A stretch of DNA of 34,506 nt from an uncultured Bacteroidales bacterium (GTDB lineage: Bacteria; Bacteroidota; Bacteroidia; Bacteroidales; Bacteroidaceae): contig CALZRA010000011.1 of NCBI GenBank assembly GCA_945828345.1, positions 1 through 34,506 of the forward strand, in the 5' to 3' direction. A model generated the notes under the pieces. That model was not told the origin of the DNA, searched no databases, and was given only the letters and a program-made list of their open reading frames with translations. Shown piece by piece: positions 1 through 7,764 of this stretch (position 1 is its first letter; each line of letters starts with the position of its first letter). Both the position numbers and the translations under genes were made by a program.

Positions 1-58
1 AATGTCATCTCTAAAAATCCAGCATCCAGCTCGGCCTAATTTATAGAACACCCCTTAA
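1..58 (-). mobile_element. End of a MITE-like foldback element (partial)
   Basis: The first 58 bases are an exact reverse complement of 31449-31506, the left end of the complete 200-base element at 31449-31648. The terminal repeat ends at base 58 with TTAA. The rest of this copy lies outside the window. It sits three bases beyond the rplS terminator, so the insertion would not disturb rplS transcription. No transposase is visible, so mobilisation would be in trans. Confidence 0.8.
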
Positions 59-60
59 CC

Positions 61-97
61 AAAAAAGAGACTTCCACCTGAGTGGCAGCCTCTTTTA
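61..97 (-). terminator. Rho-independent terminator of rplS
   Basis: Read on the minus strand, an AAAAGAG-GCTGCCAC arm pairs with GTGGAAG-TCTCTTTT around a TCAG loop and runs into a T tract. It lies about 35 bases beyond the rplS stop codon, as expected for an intrinsic terminator. Confidence 0.8.
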
Positions 98-133
98 TGG
101 GGTTTGCTTTTCTGCAAGATGCTTGGCAGCGCC

Positions 134-499
134 TTAATCGTTCTTGACAGCACCGCGCTTTTCCTTGATACGGGCCTTCTTGCCGGTGAGGGCACGGAGG
201 TAGTAGAGCTTGGCGCGACGCACTTTGCCCACCTTGTTGATTTCGATGCTTTCGATGTTGGGCGATTCGAGCGGGAAAATACGTTCTACGCCGACAGAGC
301 CCGACATCTTGCGCACGGTGAAGCGCTTCTTCTCTTGGTGGCCGTTGATTTTGATGACAACACCGCGATACAGCTGTATACGCTCCTTGTTGCCTTCGAC
401 GATTTTGTATGCCACAGTAATGGTGTCACCAGCCTTGAACTTGGGGTGCTGCTTACCGGTGGCAAAAGCTTCCTCAGCAATTTTAATTAAATCTGCCAT
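134..499 (-). CDS. rplS: 50S ribosomal protein L19
   Basis: This 121-residue protein is bacterial ribosomal protein bL19, which sits at the interface of the large and small ribosomal subunits. The sequence starts [12 protein letters not shown] and carries the family's [15 protein letters not shown] segment, the [11 protein letters not shown] strand and the conserved [18 protein letters not shown] region, ending with the RRAKLYYLR block typical of L19. An in-frame extension upstream to 622 would add 41 residues, but that part overlaps the promoter and has no family resemblance, so the ATG at 499 is chosen. The gene is monocistronic, with its own promoter at 592-623 and terminator at 61-97. The roughly 95-base leader can fold (see 537-579), which may allow autoregulation; that part is inference. 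Identification is near certain. Confidence 0.97.
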   Translation of the reverse strand: MADLIKIAEEAFATGKQHPKFKAGDTITVAYKIVEGNKERIQLYRGVVIKINGHQEKKRFTVRKMSGSVGVERIFPLESPNIESIEINKVGKVRRAKLYYLRALTGKKARIKEKRGAVKND

Positions 500-536
500 T
501 GGTTGATGGATAATTAAAGTATTGTTGTCCGTCCCG

Positions 537-579
537 CCCCAGCTTAACGGGGAACACTGCATCCCGACAGCGGCTGGGG
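537..579 (-). promoter_or_regulatory. Possible structured leader of rplS mRNA
   Basis: Within the untranslated leader, CCCCAGC at 537-543 pairs perfectly with GCTGGGG at 573-579. The enclosed segment contains a second small dyad (CGGGGA with TCCCG). A closed hairpin between promoter and start codon fits an r-protein leader. I cannot match it to a named Rfam motif by eye. Confidence 0.4.
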
Positions 580-591
580 GGAAAAGCGGTG

Positions 592-623
592 CAAAAGTAG
601 AACTAATTTGCCTATTGGCCAAA
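592..623 (-). promoter_or_regulatory. Bacteroidetes-type promoter for rplS
   Basis: On the minus strand, TTTG at 623-620 is followed after exactly 20 bases by TACTTTTG at 599-592. This matches the sigma-ABfr -33/-7 consensus. Transcription would begin near 585 and leave a leader of about 85 bases. Confidence 0.75.
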
Positions 624-697
624 GAAGTCTCCGAAAAAATGTGCAGGGTCGGCCCGAGCCGGGGGTTGCGGCGTGTCTGGAGGCCGTTTTCGGTCGT

Positions 698-1726
698 CTA
701 AGCCTGGGCTTGAACGGCCTTGGTCGATTCTCTCACCACCACTTCGCCATGCAGCACGACGGTTTGCGGACGGCACTGTCCGGGCGTGGCCAACTGTTCC
801 AGCAGCAGCCGGCAGGCGGTGTGAGCCATCTCCTCAGTGGGTTGCTCTACGGCTGAGAGGGTAGGGTGGACCAGGGTACAGAGTGTTGTGCCCGAAATGC
901 AGCACAGCGACACGTCGTCGGGGATGCGGAAGTTCATTCGCTGCAACACGCTCTTGGCCCCCAGCACCGACGTTTCGGTAAATCCGAATACGGCATCGAA
1001 GGCCAGCCCCCGCTGCAAGAACTCCTCCATGGCCTGCGCTCCCTCGTCGGCACTTAGTCCGCCCGCCACAATATACTGTGGGTTGTAGGGCAGCTTGAAC
1101 TTCTCCAACACTTCGCGGTAGCCCCGCAGCCTGTCGGTCGCATTGCCAATGTGTTCGGGTCCAAGCAGGTGAACGATGCGGCGGCAACCGCTCCGTATGA
1201 GCTTTTCGACCATAAACACCGATGCCGACACGTCGTCGATGTGTACCTGAGAGGCTTCGACTCCACACACCTGACGGTCGAAAAACACCATCGGGATGCC
1301 GCGCGACATGATTTCCTGATAGAGTGCAGCATTGGCCGACTGGTGGCAGACACTCATCAGTATGCCGTCAACCCGGCACTGTTCCAGCATCTGAAGGCAT
1401 TCGCGCTCCTGCGTCACCTCCTCATTCGATACCGCAATAATGGTGCGGTAGCCCTGCTGTCTCAGGTCGCGCTGTGCCCACTGGATGAAGCTCATAAAGA
1501 ACGAGGTGACCACTTCGGGAATGACAATGCCAATGGTCTTGGATAACTGACGCCGCAGGTTCACGGCAGCTTCGTTGCGCCGGTACCCCATGCGCTGTGC
1601 CGTTTCACACACCAGCTTCATCGTTTCGGGCTTGACGTTTTGCGCATCGCCGGCCAAGGCTCGCGAGACGGTGCTTTTCGACACGCCCAGCTCGTTGGCA
1701 ATGTCAATAATCGTTACGTATTTCAT
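698..1726 (-). CDS. LacI-family transcriptional regulator
   Basis: This 342-residue protein is a LacI/GalR repressor of normal family length. Residues 4-23 form the N-terminal helix-turn-helix (VTIIDIANELGVSKSTVSRA), the hinge follows around residues 45-60, and the rest is a periplasmic-binding-protein-like sensor domain starting at SKTIGIVIPEV. The sensor would bind a sugar or sugar phosphate and change operator affinity. It is transcribed away from the GPH transporter gene, and the 317-base gap between them holds a triple AACGGTT-type repeat at 1823-1877 that is a good operator candidate. The natural regulon is therefore the transporter/dehydrogenase/kinase locus at 2044-6363, and the gene may also control itself. 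The inducer is unknown; fructose or a polyol is the guess from context. The start at 1726 puts the HTH where the family has it. Confidence 0.93.
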   Translation of the reverse strand: MKYVTIIDIANELGVSKSTVSRALAGDAQNVKPETMKLVCETAQRMGYRRNEAAVNLRRQLSKTIGIVIPEVVTSFFMSFIQWAQRDLRQQGYRTIIAVSNEEVTQERECLQMLEQCRVDGILMSVCHQSANAALYQEIMSRGIPMVFFDRQVCGVEASQVHIDDVSASVFMVEKLIRSGCRRIVHLLGPEHIGNATDRLRGYREVLEKFKLPYNPQYIVAGGLSADEGAQAMEEFLQRGLAFDAVFGFTETSVLGAKSVLQRMNFRIPDDVSLCCISGTTLCTLVHPTLSAVEQPTEEMAHTACRLLLEQLATPGQCRPQTVVLHGEVVVRESTKAVQAQA

Positions 1727-1822
1727 GGTTGAGGCCTGTAGGAGTTAAGGTTGCAGGCTGACAGTCAGACACAGCCCTTGCCGCGTCTTTTCAGTTGCCG
1801 TGGCAAATTTGGGAAAATGTTT

Positions 1823-1877
1823 GGGAACTGGCATGGGAACGGTTGCGGAAAATGGGAACGGTTGCGGGAACGGTTGC
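1823..1877. promoter_or_regulatory. Candidate LacI operators, repeated GGGAACGGTTGC
   Basis: Three exact copies of GGGAACGGTTGC start at 1835, 1854 and 1866, and a degenerate copy (GGGAACTGGC) starts at 1823. The start-to-start spacings are 12, 19 and 12 bases. The core AAC-n-GTT is a dyad, as in LacI-family sites. The array lies just upstream of the -33 element of the transporter promoter. The surrounding 1727-2043 gap holds no gene. Confidence 0.55.
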
Positions 1878-1900
1878 AAAAAAACTTTAGAAGAAACAGG

Positions 1901-1931
1901 TTGCCCCCGCGTCTGGCCGCCTCTACTTTTG
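1901..1931 (+). promoter_or_regulatory. Promoter for the GPH transporter operon
   Basis: TTG at 1901-1903 is separated by 20 bases from TACTTTTG at 1924-1931, matching the Bacteroidetes promoter form. Transcription would start near 1938, giving a leader of about 105 bases before the ATG at 2044. Confidence 0.65.
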
Positions 1932-2043
1932 CAATGCAAACAGCGGGATGGCATAGCTCTGCCACGCCTTGCAGCACCTGCAAACAGTCAGACCGCTCCG
2001 GCGCGCAATGTCCCATAGAGTCTTAACCTTAAATTATCATACC

Positions 2044-3423
2044 ATGAAACAGAATCCTTCTGTCGCCCCTGAGGGTAAAGTACCCCTTATCAGTAAAATA
2101 GCCTACGGCTTCGGCGATGTGGGCTGCAATTTCAGCTGGTCGTTTGTCGTGGCCTTCCTTATGATCTTCTATACCGACGTGTTCGGCATAGGCATGGGAG
2201 CAGTAGCCACCCTGATGCTCATATCGCGCATTTGGGATGCCGTCAACGACCCCGTCATAGGCAGCCTGAGCGACCGCACCCGCTCTCACTGGGGCCGTTA
2301 CCGCCCCTGGCTGTTGTTTGGCGCGCCCATAACGGCCGTTGTGCTGGTACTCTGCTTCTGGGCACATCCCGATATGAGCTATACCGGCAAGATTGTCTAC
2401 ATGAGCCTCACCTACGGCCTGCTGGTGCTGGGCTATACCTGTGTGAACCTGCCCTACGGCACCCTGTGCGGGGCTATGACGCAGGACATGGACGAGCGCG
2501 CCCAAATCAATACCAGCCGTTCGGTGGCAGCCATGATTGCCATTGGCATCATCAACATCATCACCGTGCCGTTAGTGAAGTACTGTGGCGACGGTACGCT
2601 CAGTAACGCACAAGGTTTTGTGTGCGTGGCAGCACTCTACGGACTCATCTTCACCCTCTGCCATTGGTTCTGCTTCTTCAAGACCCGCGAAACGGTGGCT
2701 GTCGCCGTGAGCCGGCAGCGCATACCCCTCAAGCGTCAGCTGCAAGCCGTGTTGCACAACAAACCCTTCCTGATGGCCGTAGTAGGCCAGTTGCTTTTTG
2801 GCTTTATCCTGTACGGCCGTAATGCCGACCTTATCTATTATTTCAAATACGTAGAGGGCAACGAAAACCTCTTTGCGTTCTTCTCGGGTGTCATCATAGT
2901 GCCCTCCATCGTAGGGGCCGCGCTCTTTCCGCTCGTGTTCAGGTGGTCGAACAACAAAGGGTGGGCCGCTGCCGTGTTCAGTGTGTTGATGGGTGGCAGC
3001 ATGGTGCTGCTCTACTTCTTCTCGCCCACCCAGTCGCCTGTGCCCTTCTATGTGCTTGCCGCCTTGGCCCAATTCTTCTTCTCGGGTTTCAATACAGCTA
3101 TCTACGCCATCATCCCCGACTGCGTGGAGTATGGTGAGTGGAAAACGGGCATTCGCAACGACGGCTTCCAGTACGCTTTCATCTCCTTGGCCAACAAGAT
3201 TGGCATGGCCCTCGGCACCTCCTTGCTGGCACTCTTCATGGGCTGGGCGGGCTATGTGCCCAATGCCTCGCAGAGTGAATTGGTGCAGCAAGTCATCCAT
3301 CACGGCTTTAGCACGGTGCCCGGAATCCTGTGGATAATCACCGCCTTCATCATGCTCTTTTACCGGCTCGACAGAAAGAAGTATAACGACATTGTCCGCG
3401 CCTTGCGCGAGCGAAAAGCCTGA
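2044..3423 (+). CDS. GPH-family sugar:cation symporter (MFS)
   Basis: This 459-residue inner-membrane protein belongs to the glycoside-pentoside-hexuronide:cation symporters (MelB/XylP type). The N-terminal region has the family hallmark: R62-I-W-D65-AVN-D69-P followed by G73 and D77-R-T. The two aspartates correspond to the cation-binding pair of MelB. Numerous long hydrophobic segments fit about 12 membrane helices, and the length is typical. An in-frame upstream start at 1969 adds 25 residues without a hydrophobic or conserved character, so the ATG at 2044 is preferred. It is the first gene after the LacI operator and promoter region and is followed 64 bases later by a polyol-type dehydrogenase. 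It probably imports the substrate of that enzyme with Na+ or H+. The sugar cannot be read from sequence. Confidence 0.9.
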   Translation: MKQNPSVAPEGKVPLISKIAYGFGDVGCNFSWSFVVAFLMIFYTDVFGIGMGAVATLMLISRIWDAVNDPVIGSLSDRTRSHWGRYRPWLLFGAPITAVVLVLCFWAHPDMSYTGKIVYMSLTYGLLVLGYTCVNLPYGTLCGAMTQDMDERAQINTSRSVAAMIAIGIINIITVPLVKYCGDGTLSNAQGFVCVAALYGLIFTLCHWFCFFKTRETVAVAVSRQRIPLKRQLQAVLHNKPFLMAVVGQLLFGFILYGRNADLIYYFKYVEGNENLFAFFSGVIIVPSIVGAALFPLVFRWSNNKGWAAAVFSVLMGGSMVLLYFFSPTQSPVPFYVLAALAQFFFSGFNTAIYAIIPDCVEYGEWKTGIRNDGFQYAFISLANKIGMALGTSLLALFMGWAGYVPNASQSELVQQVIHHGFSTVPGILWIITAFIMLFYRLDRKKYNDIVRALRERKA

Positions 3424-3487
3424 CCTGTGTTCTTCTGAAATCATTCGAAACAACATTTCTCACAAACCCTATAAATTCTAACAAACG

Positions 3488-4519
3488 ATGAGACAAGCCA
3501 TTCTGATATCCCCGAAGCATATCGAGTTGAAAACCGTAGAGGCTCCACAGGCCGGCAGCCTGCAGGCCCACCAAGTGTTGATTAACGTGAAGCGCATTGG
3601 CGTGTGTGGCAGTGAGATACACTCCTACCACGGCCTGCATCCGGCCACCTATTATCCCGTGGTCCAAGGCCATGAGTTCTCGGCTGTGGTAGTGGCCGTA
3701 GGCAGCGAGGTGACCGTGTGTAAGCCCGGTGATGCCATAACGGCACGTCCGCAGTTGGTGTGCGGCCAATGCGGTCCTTGCAGAAGAGGACAGTACAACG
3801 TCTGCGAACACCTGCGCGTCGAAGCCTTCCAAGCCAACGGCGTGGCCCAAGACTATTTCGTTACCACCGATGACCGGGTCGTGGTGTTGCCCGAAGGGAT
3901 GAGCCTCGACCATGGTGCCATGATAGAGCCGGCAGCCGTAGGTGCCCATGCCACCAACCGTACTGACGTGGCTGGTAAAAATGTAGTCGTCAGCGGCGCA
4001 GGAGCCATAGGCAATTTGGTGGCACAGTTCTGTCTGGCGCGCGGTGCCCGCCGCGTGCTCATTGCCGACGTGAGCGACTTGCGGCTGCAGAAGGCCCGCG
4101 AGTGTGGCATTGAACTGACGGTCAACGTGGCGCAGACACCTTTGAACGAGGCGGTGCGGGAAGTGTTTGGCGAGGAAGGCTATCAGGTAGGCTTCGAGGT
4201 GGCCGGTGTCGAATCGAGCATCCGGTCGCTGATGGAAACCGTGGAGAAAGGCGGCGACATCGTCGTGGTGGCCGTGTTTGCCCATGACCCTGCACTGAGC
4301 ATGTTCCATTTGGGAGAACATGAGCTGCGGCTCATCGGCACCATGATGTATCGTCATGAGGACTACCAGACCGCGGTCGATTTTGTGAGCCGTGGCATTG
4401 TCCATCTCGAACCGCTCATCAGCAACCGCTTTCCGCTCGAACAGTACGATGCGGCGTATCGCTTTATCGACGCGAACCGGGCTTCGACCATGAAGGTGAT
4501 TGTAGATTTGGAGATGTAA
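3488..4519 (+). CDS. Zinc-binding alcohol/polyol dehydrogenase (MDR family)
   Basis: This 343-residue cytoplasmic protein is a medium-chain zinc dehydrogenase of the sorbitol/threonine dehydrogenase group. The catalytic zinc ligands are visible as C40 (GVCGSE) and H62-E63 (GHEF). E147-P148 matches the EP motif of sorbitol dehydrogenases. Four structural-zinc cysteines are at C92, C95, C98 and C106. The Rossmann nucleotide-binding turn is G170-A-G-A-I-G175, and NAD+ is the usual cofactor. Length is normal. The gene lies between a sugar symporter and a fructokinase-like gene under a LacI regulator, which suggests oxidation of a polyol (for example sorbitol, mannitol or galactitol) to a ketose. 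The exact substrate is inference. L-threonine 3-dehydrogenase is a less likely alternative given the neighbours. Confidence 0.88.
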   Translation: MRQAILISPKHIELKTVEAPQAGSLQAHQVLINVKRIGVCGSEIHSYHGLHPATYYPVVQGHEFSAVVVAVGSEVTVCKPGDAITARPQLVCGQCGPCRRGQYNVCEHLRVEAFQANGVAQDYFVTTDDRVVVLPEGMSLDHGAMIEPAAVGAHATNRTDVAGKNVVVSGAGAIGNLVAQFCLARGARRVLIADVSDLRLQKARECGIELTVNVAQTPLNEAVREVFGEEGYQVGFEVAGVESSIRSLMETVEKGGDIVVVAVFAHDPALSMFHLGEHELRLIGTMMYRHEDYQTAVDFVSRGIVHLEPLISNRFPLEQYDAAYRFIDANRASTMKVIVDLEM

Positions 4520-4532
4520 GGCGACACGTTCT

Positions 4533-5330
4533 ATGAAAACTTGGTTTGTCAACTACCATAGGTGGCTGATTGGTGCCGTTTTGTCAGTGATGATGTGTCC
4601 GGCTGCCGCCCAGACCAGCCTGACTGCCGACCGGGCCGACGACTATGTGGACATCAGCGTTGATGTGGCCAACAATCACCTGTGGCGCGGCATTGAGGTG
4701 AGCGACGGGCTGGTTCTGTGCGCCGACTTGGCCCTGCACGACAAGGGCCGCCACGTCAAGGCCGGGCTTTGGGGCGGCACCAACACGTCGGGCGACTACA
4801 AGGAATTCAACTTCTTTGGCGAAGTCTGCGTGGGCGGCTGGAAGCTGTCGCTCTGGGATACCTACAACTTCTCTCCGGGAGCCGACTACAACAACCGGGA
4901 GTTCTTCAACTATTCGGCCCATACCACGGGGCGTTTCCTTGACTGCATCCTCAGCTACAGCATGGGCCATGACCTGCCCAGCCTGCCGCTGACCCTCAGC
5001 TGGTCGACCATCCTCTTTGGCCGTGACCGCTGGGCCGACAATTCGGCCAATCGCTACTCCACCTATGTCAGTGCCGGCCTTACCGTCTACCGCGATGCGT
5101 GCTGGCAGTTCGACCTCGGTTTGGGTGGGGCTTTCACCCTCGCCTCCCATAACGGTGACGCCTCCACCTTCTATGCCCACAAGGCAGGCATCGTACACTG
5201 TGAGCTGCGTGCCCTCCGGCAGGTCGCCATAACGAAGACTTACACCCTGCCGGTGTATGTCAGCACGGTGTTCAACCCCATCGAGAACCGGGCATTCTTT
5301 CAGATTGGTGCCACCGTGGCCCGTTTCTGA
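4533..5330 (+). CDS. Outer-membrane beta-barrel protein of unknown function
   Basis: The 265-residue product has an N-terminal signal peptide ending near PAAAQ (about residue 27). The mature part is rich in alternating hydrophobic/aromatic residues, with strand-like stretches such as DISVDVANNHLWRGIEV and GGWKLSLWDTYNF. It ends in a terminal phenylalanine (ATVARF), the usual signature of an outer-membrane barrel. The general look (early LWRGIE motif, about 230 mature residues) resembles the Gcw_chp/TorF-like small barrels, but I am not certain of the family. It begins 13 bases after the dehydrogenase, so it is almost surely co-transcribed. It could be the outer-membrane pore for the operon's substrate. 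A hairpin terminator follows at 5343. Confidence 0.7.
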   Translation: MKTWFVNYHRWLIGAVLSVMMCPAAAQTSLTADRADDYVDISVDVANNHLWRGIEVSDGLVLCADLALHDKGRHVKAGLWGGTNTSGDYKEFNFFGEVCVGGWKLSLWDTYNFSPGADYNNREFFNYSAHTTGRFLDCILSYSMGHDLPSLPLTLSWSTILFGRDRWADNSANRYSTYVSAGLTVYRDACWQFDLGLGGAFTLASHNGDASTFYAHKAGIVHCELRALRQVAITKTYTLPVYVSTVFNPIENRAFFQIGATVARF

Positions 5331-5342
5331 AAGATGTGGCGC

Positions 5343-5363
5343 GGGCAGGCTGGTGCCCTTTTT
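5343..5363 (+). terminator. Rho-independent terminator after the barrel gene
   Basis: GGGCA at 5343-5347 pairs with TGCCC at 5354-5358 around a six-base loop and is followed by five Ts. The stem is short, so termination may be partial and leave some read-through into the kinase gene. Confidence 0.6.
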
Positions 5364-5399
5364 CACCACGAAATCCACCTGCCCATGCGGCCAATCACC

Positions 5400-5407
5400 T
5401 ATTTTTG
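5400..5407 (+). promoter_or_regulatory. Possible -7 element for the kinase gene
   Basis: TATTTTTG is a perfect TAnnTTTG -7 motif placed between the hairpin at 5343 and the ATG at 5488. No good -33 TTTG is present about 20 bases upstream, so the promoter is only moderately supported. Confidence 0.4.
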
Positions 5408-5487
5408 CATACGGCACCGCGGGTTGGATGACAGTTCCGAACCCATTCAACCCGCTGCCCTTTTTTTCAACCAAACCATTCAACATC

Positions 5488-6363
5488 ATGAACGATATCA
5501 TCGTAGGCTTGGGCGAAGCCCTGTGGGACTGCCTTCCCCAGGGCCGTCAGTTCGGTGGCGCACCAGCCAACTTCGCCTATCAGGCTTCACAATACGGCTG
5601 GAGAGGCTTTGTGGTCTCTGCCATCGGGAACGACCCGTTGGGCGACGAAGTCTTGCAAGTCATTAGCGGCAAAGGGCTGGAATACAGCACGCCGCGCACC
5701 TCTTATCCCACAGGGACGGTACAGATAACGCTTGACGGCGCAGGTGTGCCCGCTTACCATATCTGTGAGAATGTGGCATGGGACCACATACCCTGGACGG
5801 CAGAGCTGGAGCAGCTGGCCGGCCAGACACGGGCTGCCTGCTTTGGCACGCTGGCGTGCAGGTCGGACGAGAGCCGCACCACGATATTCCGCTTTTTAGA
5901 CACCATGCCCGACACCGCCGAACGCGTGTTCGACATCAACTTGCGGCAACACTATTACAGCGAGGAGGTGATTGTCCAGGGCCTGGAGCGGGCCACCCTG
6001 CTCAAGCTGAATGACGAGGAAATCGAAGTGATGTCCCGGTTCTTCCATCTGGAGGGCAACATGGAGGCGCAATGCCGCACGCTCTTGCAGCGTTGGTCCC
6101 GGCTTCACACCGTCATTCTCACTTGTGGCGTGAAGGGCAGTTATGTTTTCACTCGGAGCGATGCGAGCTTCCGGCCCACACCACAGGTAGAAGTGGCCGA
6201 CACGGTCGGGGCAGGCGATGCCTTTGCAGCCTGCTACGTGGCGCAGATATTAAGCGGGAAGCCGGTGGGCGAAGCACATCGGCGGGCGGTGGAAGCCTCG
6301 GCCTACGTGTGCACGCAGCAGGGTGCCATGCCGGTCATGCCGAAGTCCATCGTGGCAAACTGA
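5488..6363 (+). CDS. PfkB-family carbohydrate kinase, probable fructokinase
   Basis: This 291-residue protein is a ribokinase/PfkB-family sugar kinase. It opens with IVGLGEALWDCLP, has the sugar-binding GGAPANFA motif near residue 23, and carries the ATP/catalytic signature D238-T-V-G-A-G-D244-AF, where D244 is the expected catalytic base. The N-terminal GE-LWD-P pattern and GGAPANFA are characteristic of bacterial fructokinases, so fructose to fructose-6-phosphate is the likely reaction. An upstream in-frame extension to 5257 overlaps the previous gene and a terminator, so the ATG at 5488 is used. It fits the pathway polyol, ketose, phosphoketose implied by its neighbours. It may be transcribed both by read-through and from its own -7 motif at 5400. 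Confidence 0.88.
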   Translation: MNDIIVGLGEALWDCLPQGRQFGGAPANFAYQASQYGWRGFVVSAIGNDPLGDEVLQVISGKGLEYSTPRTSYPTGTVQITLDGAGVPAYHICENVAWDHIPWTAELEQLAGQTRAACFGTLACRSDESRTTIFRFLDTMPDTAERVFDINLRQHYYSEEVIVQGLERATLLKLNDEEIEVMSRFFHLEGNMEAQCRTLLQRWSRLHTVILTCGVKGSYVFTRSDASFRPTPQVEVADTVGAGDAFAACYVAQILSGKPVGEAHRRAVEASAYVCTQQGAMPVMPKSIVAN

Positions 6364-6386
6364 ATCCGGCTACCGTCACTCGAAAA

Positions 6387-6444
6387 GGAGGGCGCAACCA
6401 TCCGTAGCGGGCCGTCAGGCCCGTGTGGGGTGGTTGCGCCCTCC
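6387..6444. terminator. Long hairpin between convergent operons
   Basis: GGAGGGCGCAACCA at 6387-6400 is perfectly complementary to 6431-6444, and an inner GGGCC/GGCCC stem lies between. On the minus strand it is followed by TTTT, so it fits best as the terminator of the metal-efflux operon. It can also stop transcription from the kinase side. Confidence 0.7.
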
Positions 6445-6527
6445 TGGTGTGTAGTAGCAGCATGTCCCTGTAGTCATTCTGGTAGAGTGCCTGCTGCGGT
6501 GAGGCAGTCTGGGGGCAGGACCAGTGC

Positions 6528-7739
6528 TTACAGCCCGAGTGCGTACAGCTCGGCCGCGGCCAGATAAGCATCGCGTTCGGCTTCGAGCCAGGCGGTGCGG
6601 GCGGAATAGTAGAAGGAACATTCCAGCAGGTAGTCGAGCAGGGAGATTTGGCCGGCTTCGAGCGCGCGCTGGAGCAGCTGCGTGTTTGAAGTGGCCGACA
6701 AGCCCTGACGCAGTTCGTCGGCCACCAGCAGCAGGCGGCGCGTGGTCTGGCTGAGTTGCATCTGCTGCGCGCCGGCCTGCTGCTGTACGTCAGCCAGCTG
6801 GAGCTGCGTGGCCAGCAGTTCGGCCTTGCGGCGGCGCACCTCAGCCCGTCCGTTGCCCCACAGCGGGAGGCTCAGGCCCAGGCTCAGGCCACTGTAGTTG
6901 TTCTGGCGGATGTACTCGCCCTGAAAGCCCACGTTGAAGGTCGGCCACTGCTGGGTCCGGGCCAGTTTCAGCTCGGCCTGGGCTTGGCTGACGGCAGCTT
7001 CAGCTCCTTGTACGGCGGCCGAACGGGCTGCTGTGAGTAGCGTGTCTGCCAGACACAGTTCCCGGGCAGGCAGGGTGTAGAGCGTGTCGGCACAGTGTAA
7101 GGGCAGTCCGCCGTTGAGTGCGCAGAGCCGGGCCAGCAGCGTTTCGCGTTCGTCGCAGGCCCGTTGGCGGTCGGCCTTGGCCATGGCGACATTGAGCCGC
7201 GCCTTGTTCAGTTCCAGCTCCGTGAGTGCTCCCTGTTCGAGTTTCTTCTGGCAGAGCTGTTCCACCTGACAGGCCAGGGTGAGTCTGGAATCCAGCTCGG
7301 AGAGCATACGGTTGGCGTGTACCAGCTGTACGAGTTGCTGTAGGGCCTCGCCCAGCACCTGTTGGCGCGCCTCGCGGTGTTGTGCGGCGGCTGTGCGGTC
7401 GCCGGCTTCGGCCAGCATCCTGCGCCGCTTGGTGAGCACGCCCCAATCGAGCGACTGGGTGAGCGACACGTTGGTTCGGCCCGGCACGCCACTGGGTGAG
7501 CCTATGAGATAGGCAACCTCGGCTTCGGGGTCAGGCAGGCGGGTGTCGGCGCGGTTGGCCGCTTCGGCAGCCTGAAGGGTGGCCTGCGAGGCACGCAGGG
7601 TAGGGTTGTTGCGGGCAATGGTGTCGAGCAGGGCTAACGGCTGGCCATGCAGCGTGGCCGACAAGGACCACAGCACGGCCCAGAGCCACAGCCGGCCCAG
7701 CCGCCGGCCTACACCTATTATATATATATAAGGAGGCAT
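6528..7739 (-). CDS. TolC/CusC-type outer-membrane efflux channel
   Basis: The 403-residue product begins with a signal peptide (MPPYIYIIGVGRRLGRLWLW through about residue 36). The rest is the outer-membrane efflux protein fold: two long alpha-helical coiled-coil halves such as NPTLRASQATLQAAEAANRA and a second-half repeat around EAAVSQAQAELKLARTQQWP, with GF-GEYIRQNNYSGLSLGLSLP forming barrel strands. It is the last gene of the operon, 25 bases after the RND pump, and would form the outer-membrane exit duct for metal ions. A longer in-frame reading to 7904 overlaps the pump gene and lacks a signal peptide at its start, so the ATG at 7739 is chosen. The specific metal is not shown by this subunit. 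Confidence 0.9.
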   Translation of the reverse strand: MPPYIYIIGVGRRLGRLWLWAVLWSLSATLHGQPLALLDTIARNNPTLRASQATLQAAEAANRADTRLPDPEAEVAYLIGSPSGVPGRTNVSLTQSLDWGVLTKRRRMLAEAGDRTAAAQHREARQQVLGEALQQLVQLVHANRMLSELDSRLTLACQVEQLCQKKLEQGALTELELNKARLNVAMAKADRQRACDERETLLARLCALNGGLPLHCADTLYTLPARELCLADTLLTAARSAAVQGAEAAVSQAQAELKLARTQQWPTFNVGFQGEYIRQNNYSGLSLGLSLPLWGNGRAEVRRRKAELLATQLQLADVQQQAGAQQMQLSQTTRRLLLVADELRQGLSATSNTQLLQRALEAGQISLLDYLLECSFYYSARTAWLEAERDAYLAAAELYALGL

Positions 7740-7764
7740 CTTTTGAAGTATTAGTGATGAAGTG

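Noticed and set aside
1751..2026. Small gene between lacI and the transporter
   Set aside because: The frame is made of the operator repeats and promoter region, with no conserved features.
3350..4552. 400-codon open frame antisense to the dehydrogenase
   Set aside because: The plus-strand frame shows full dehydrogenase motifs; the antisense product has no domain, signal or start context and is a codon-bias shadow.
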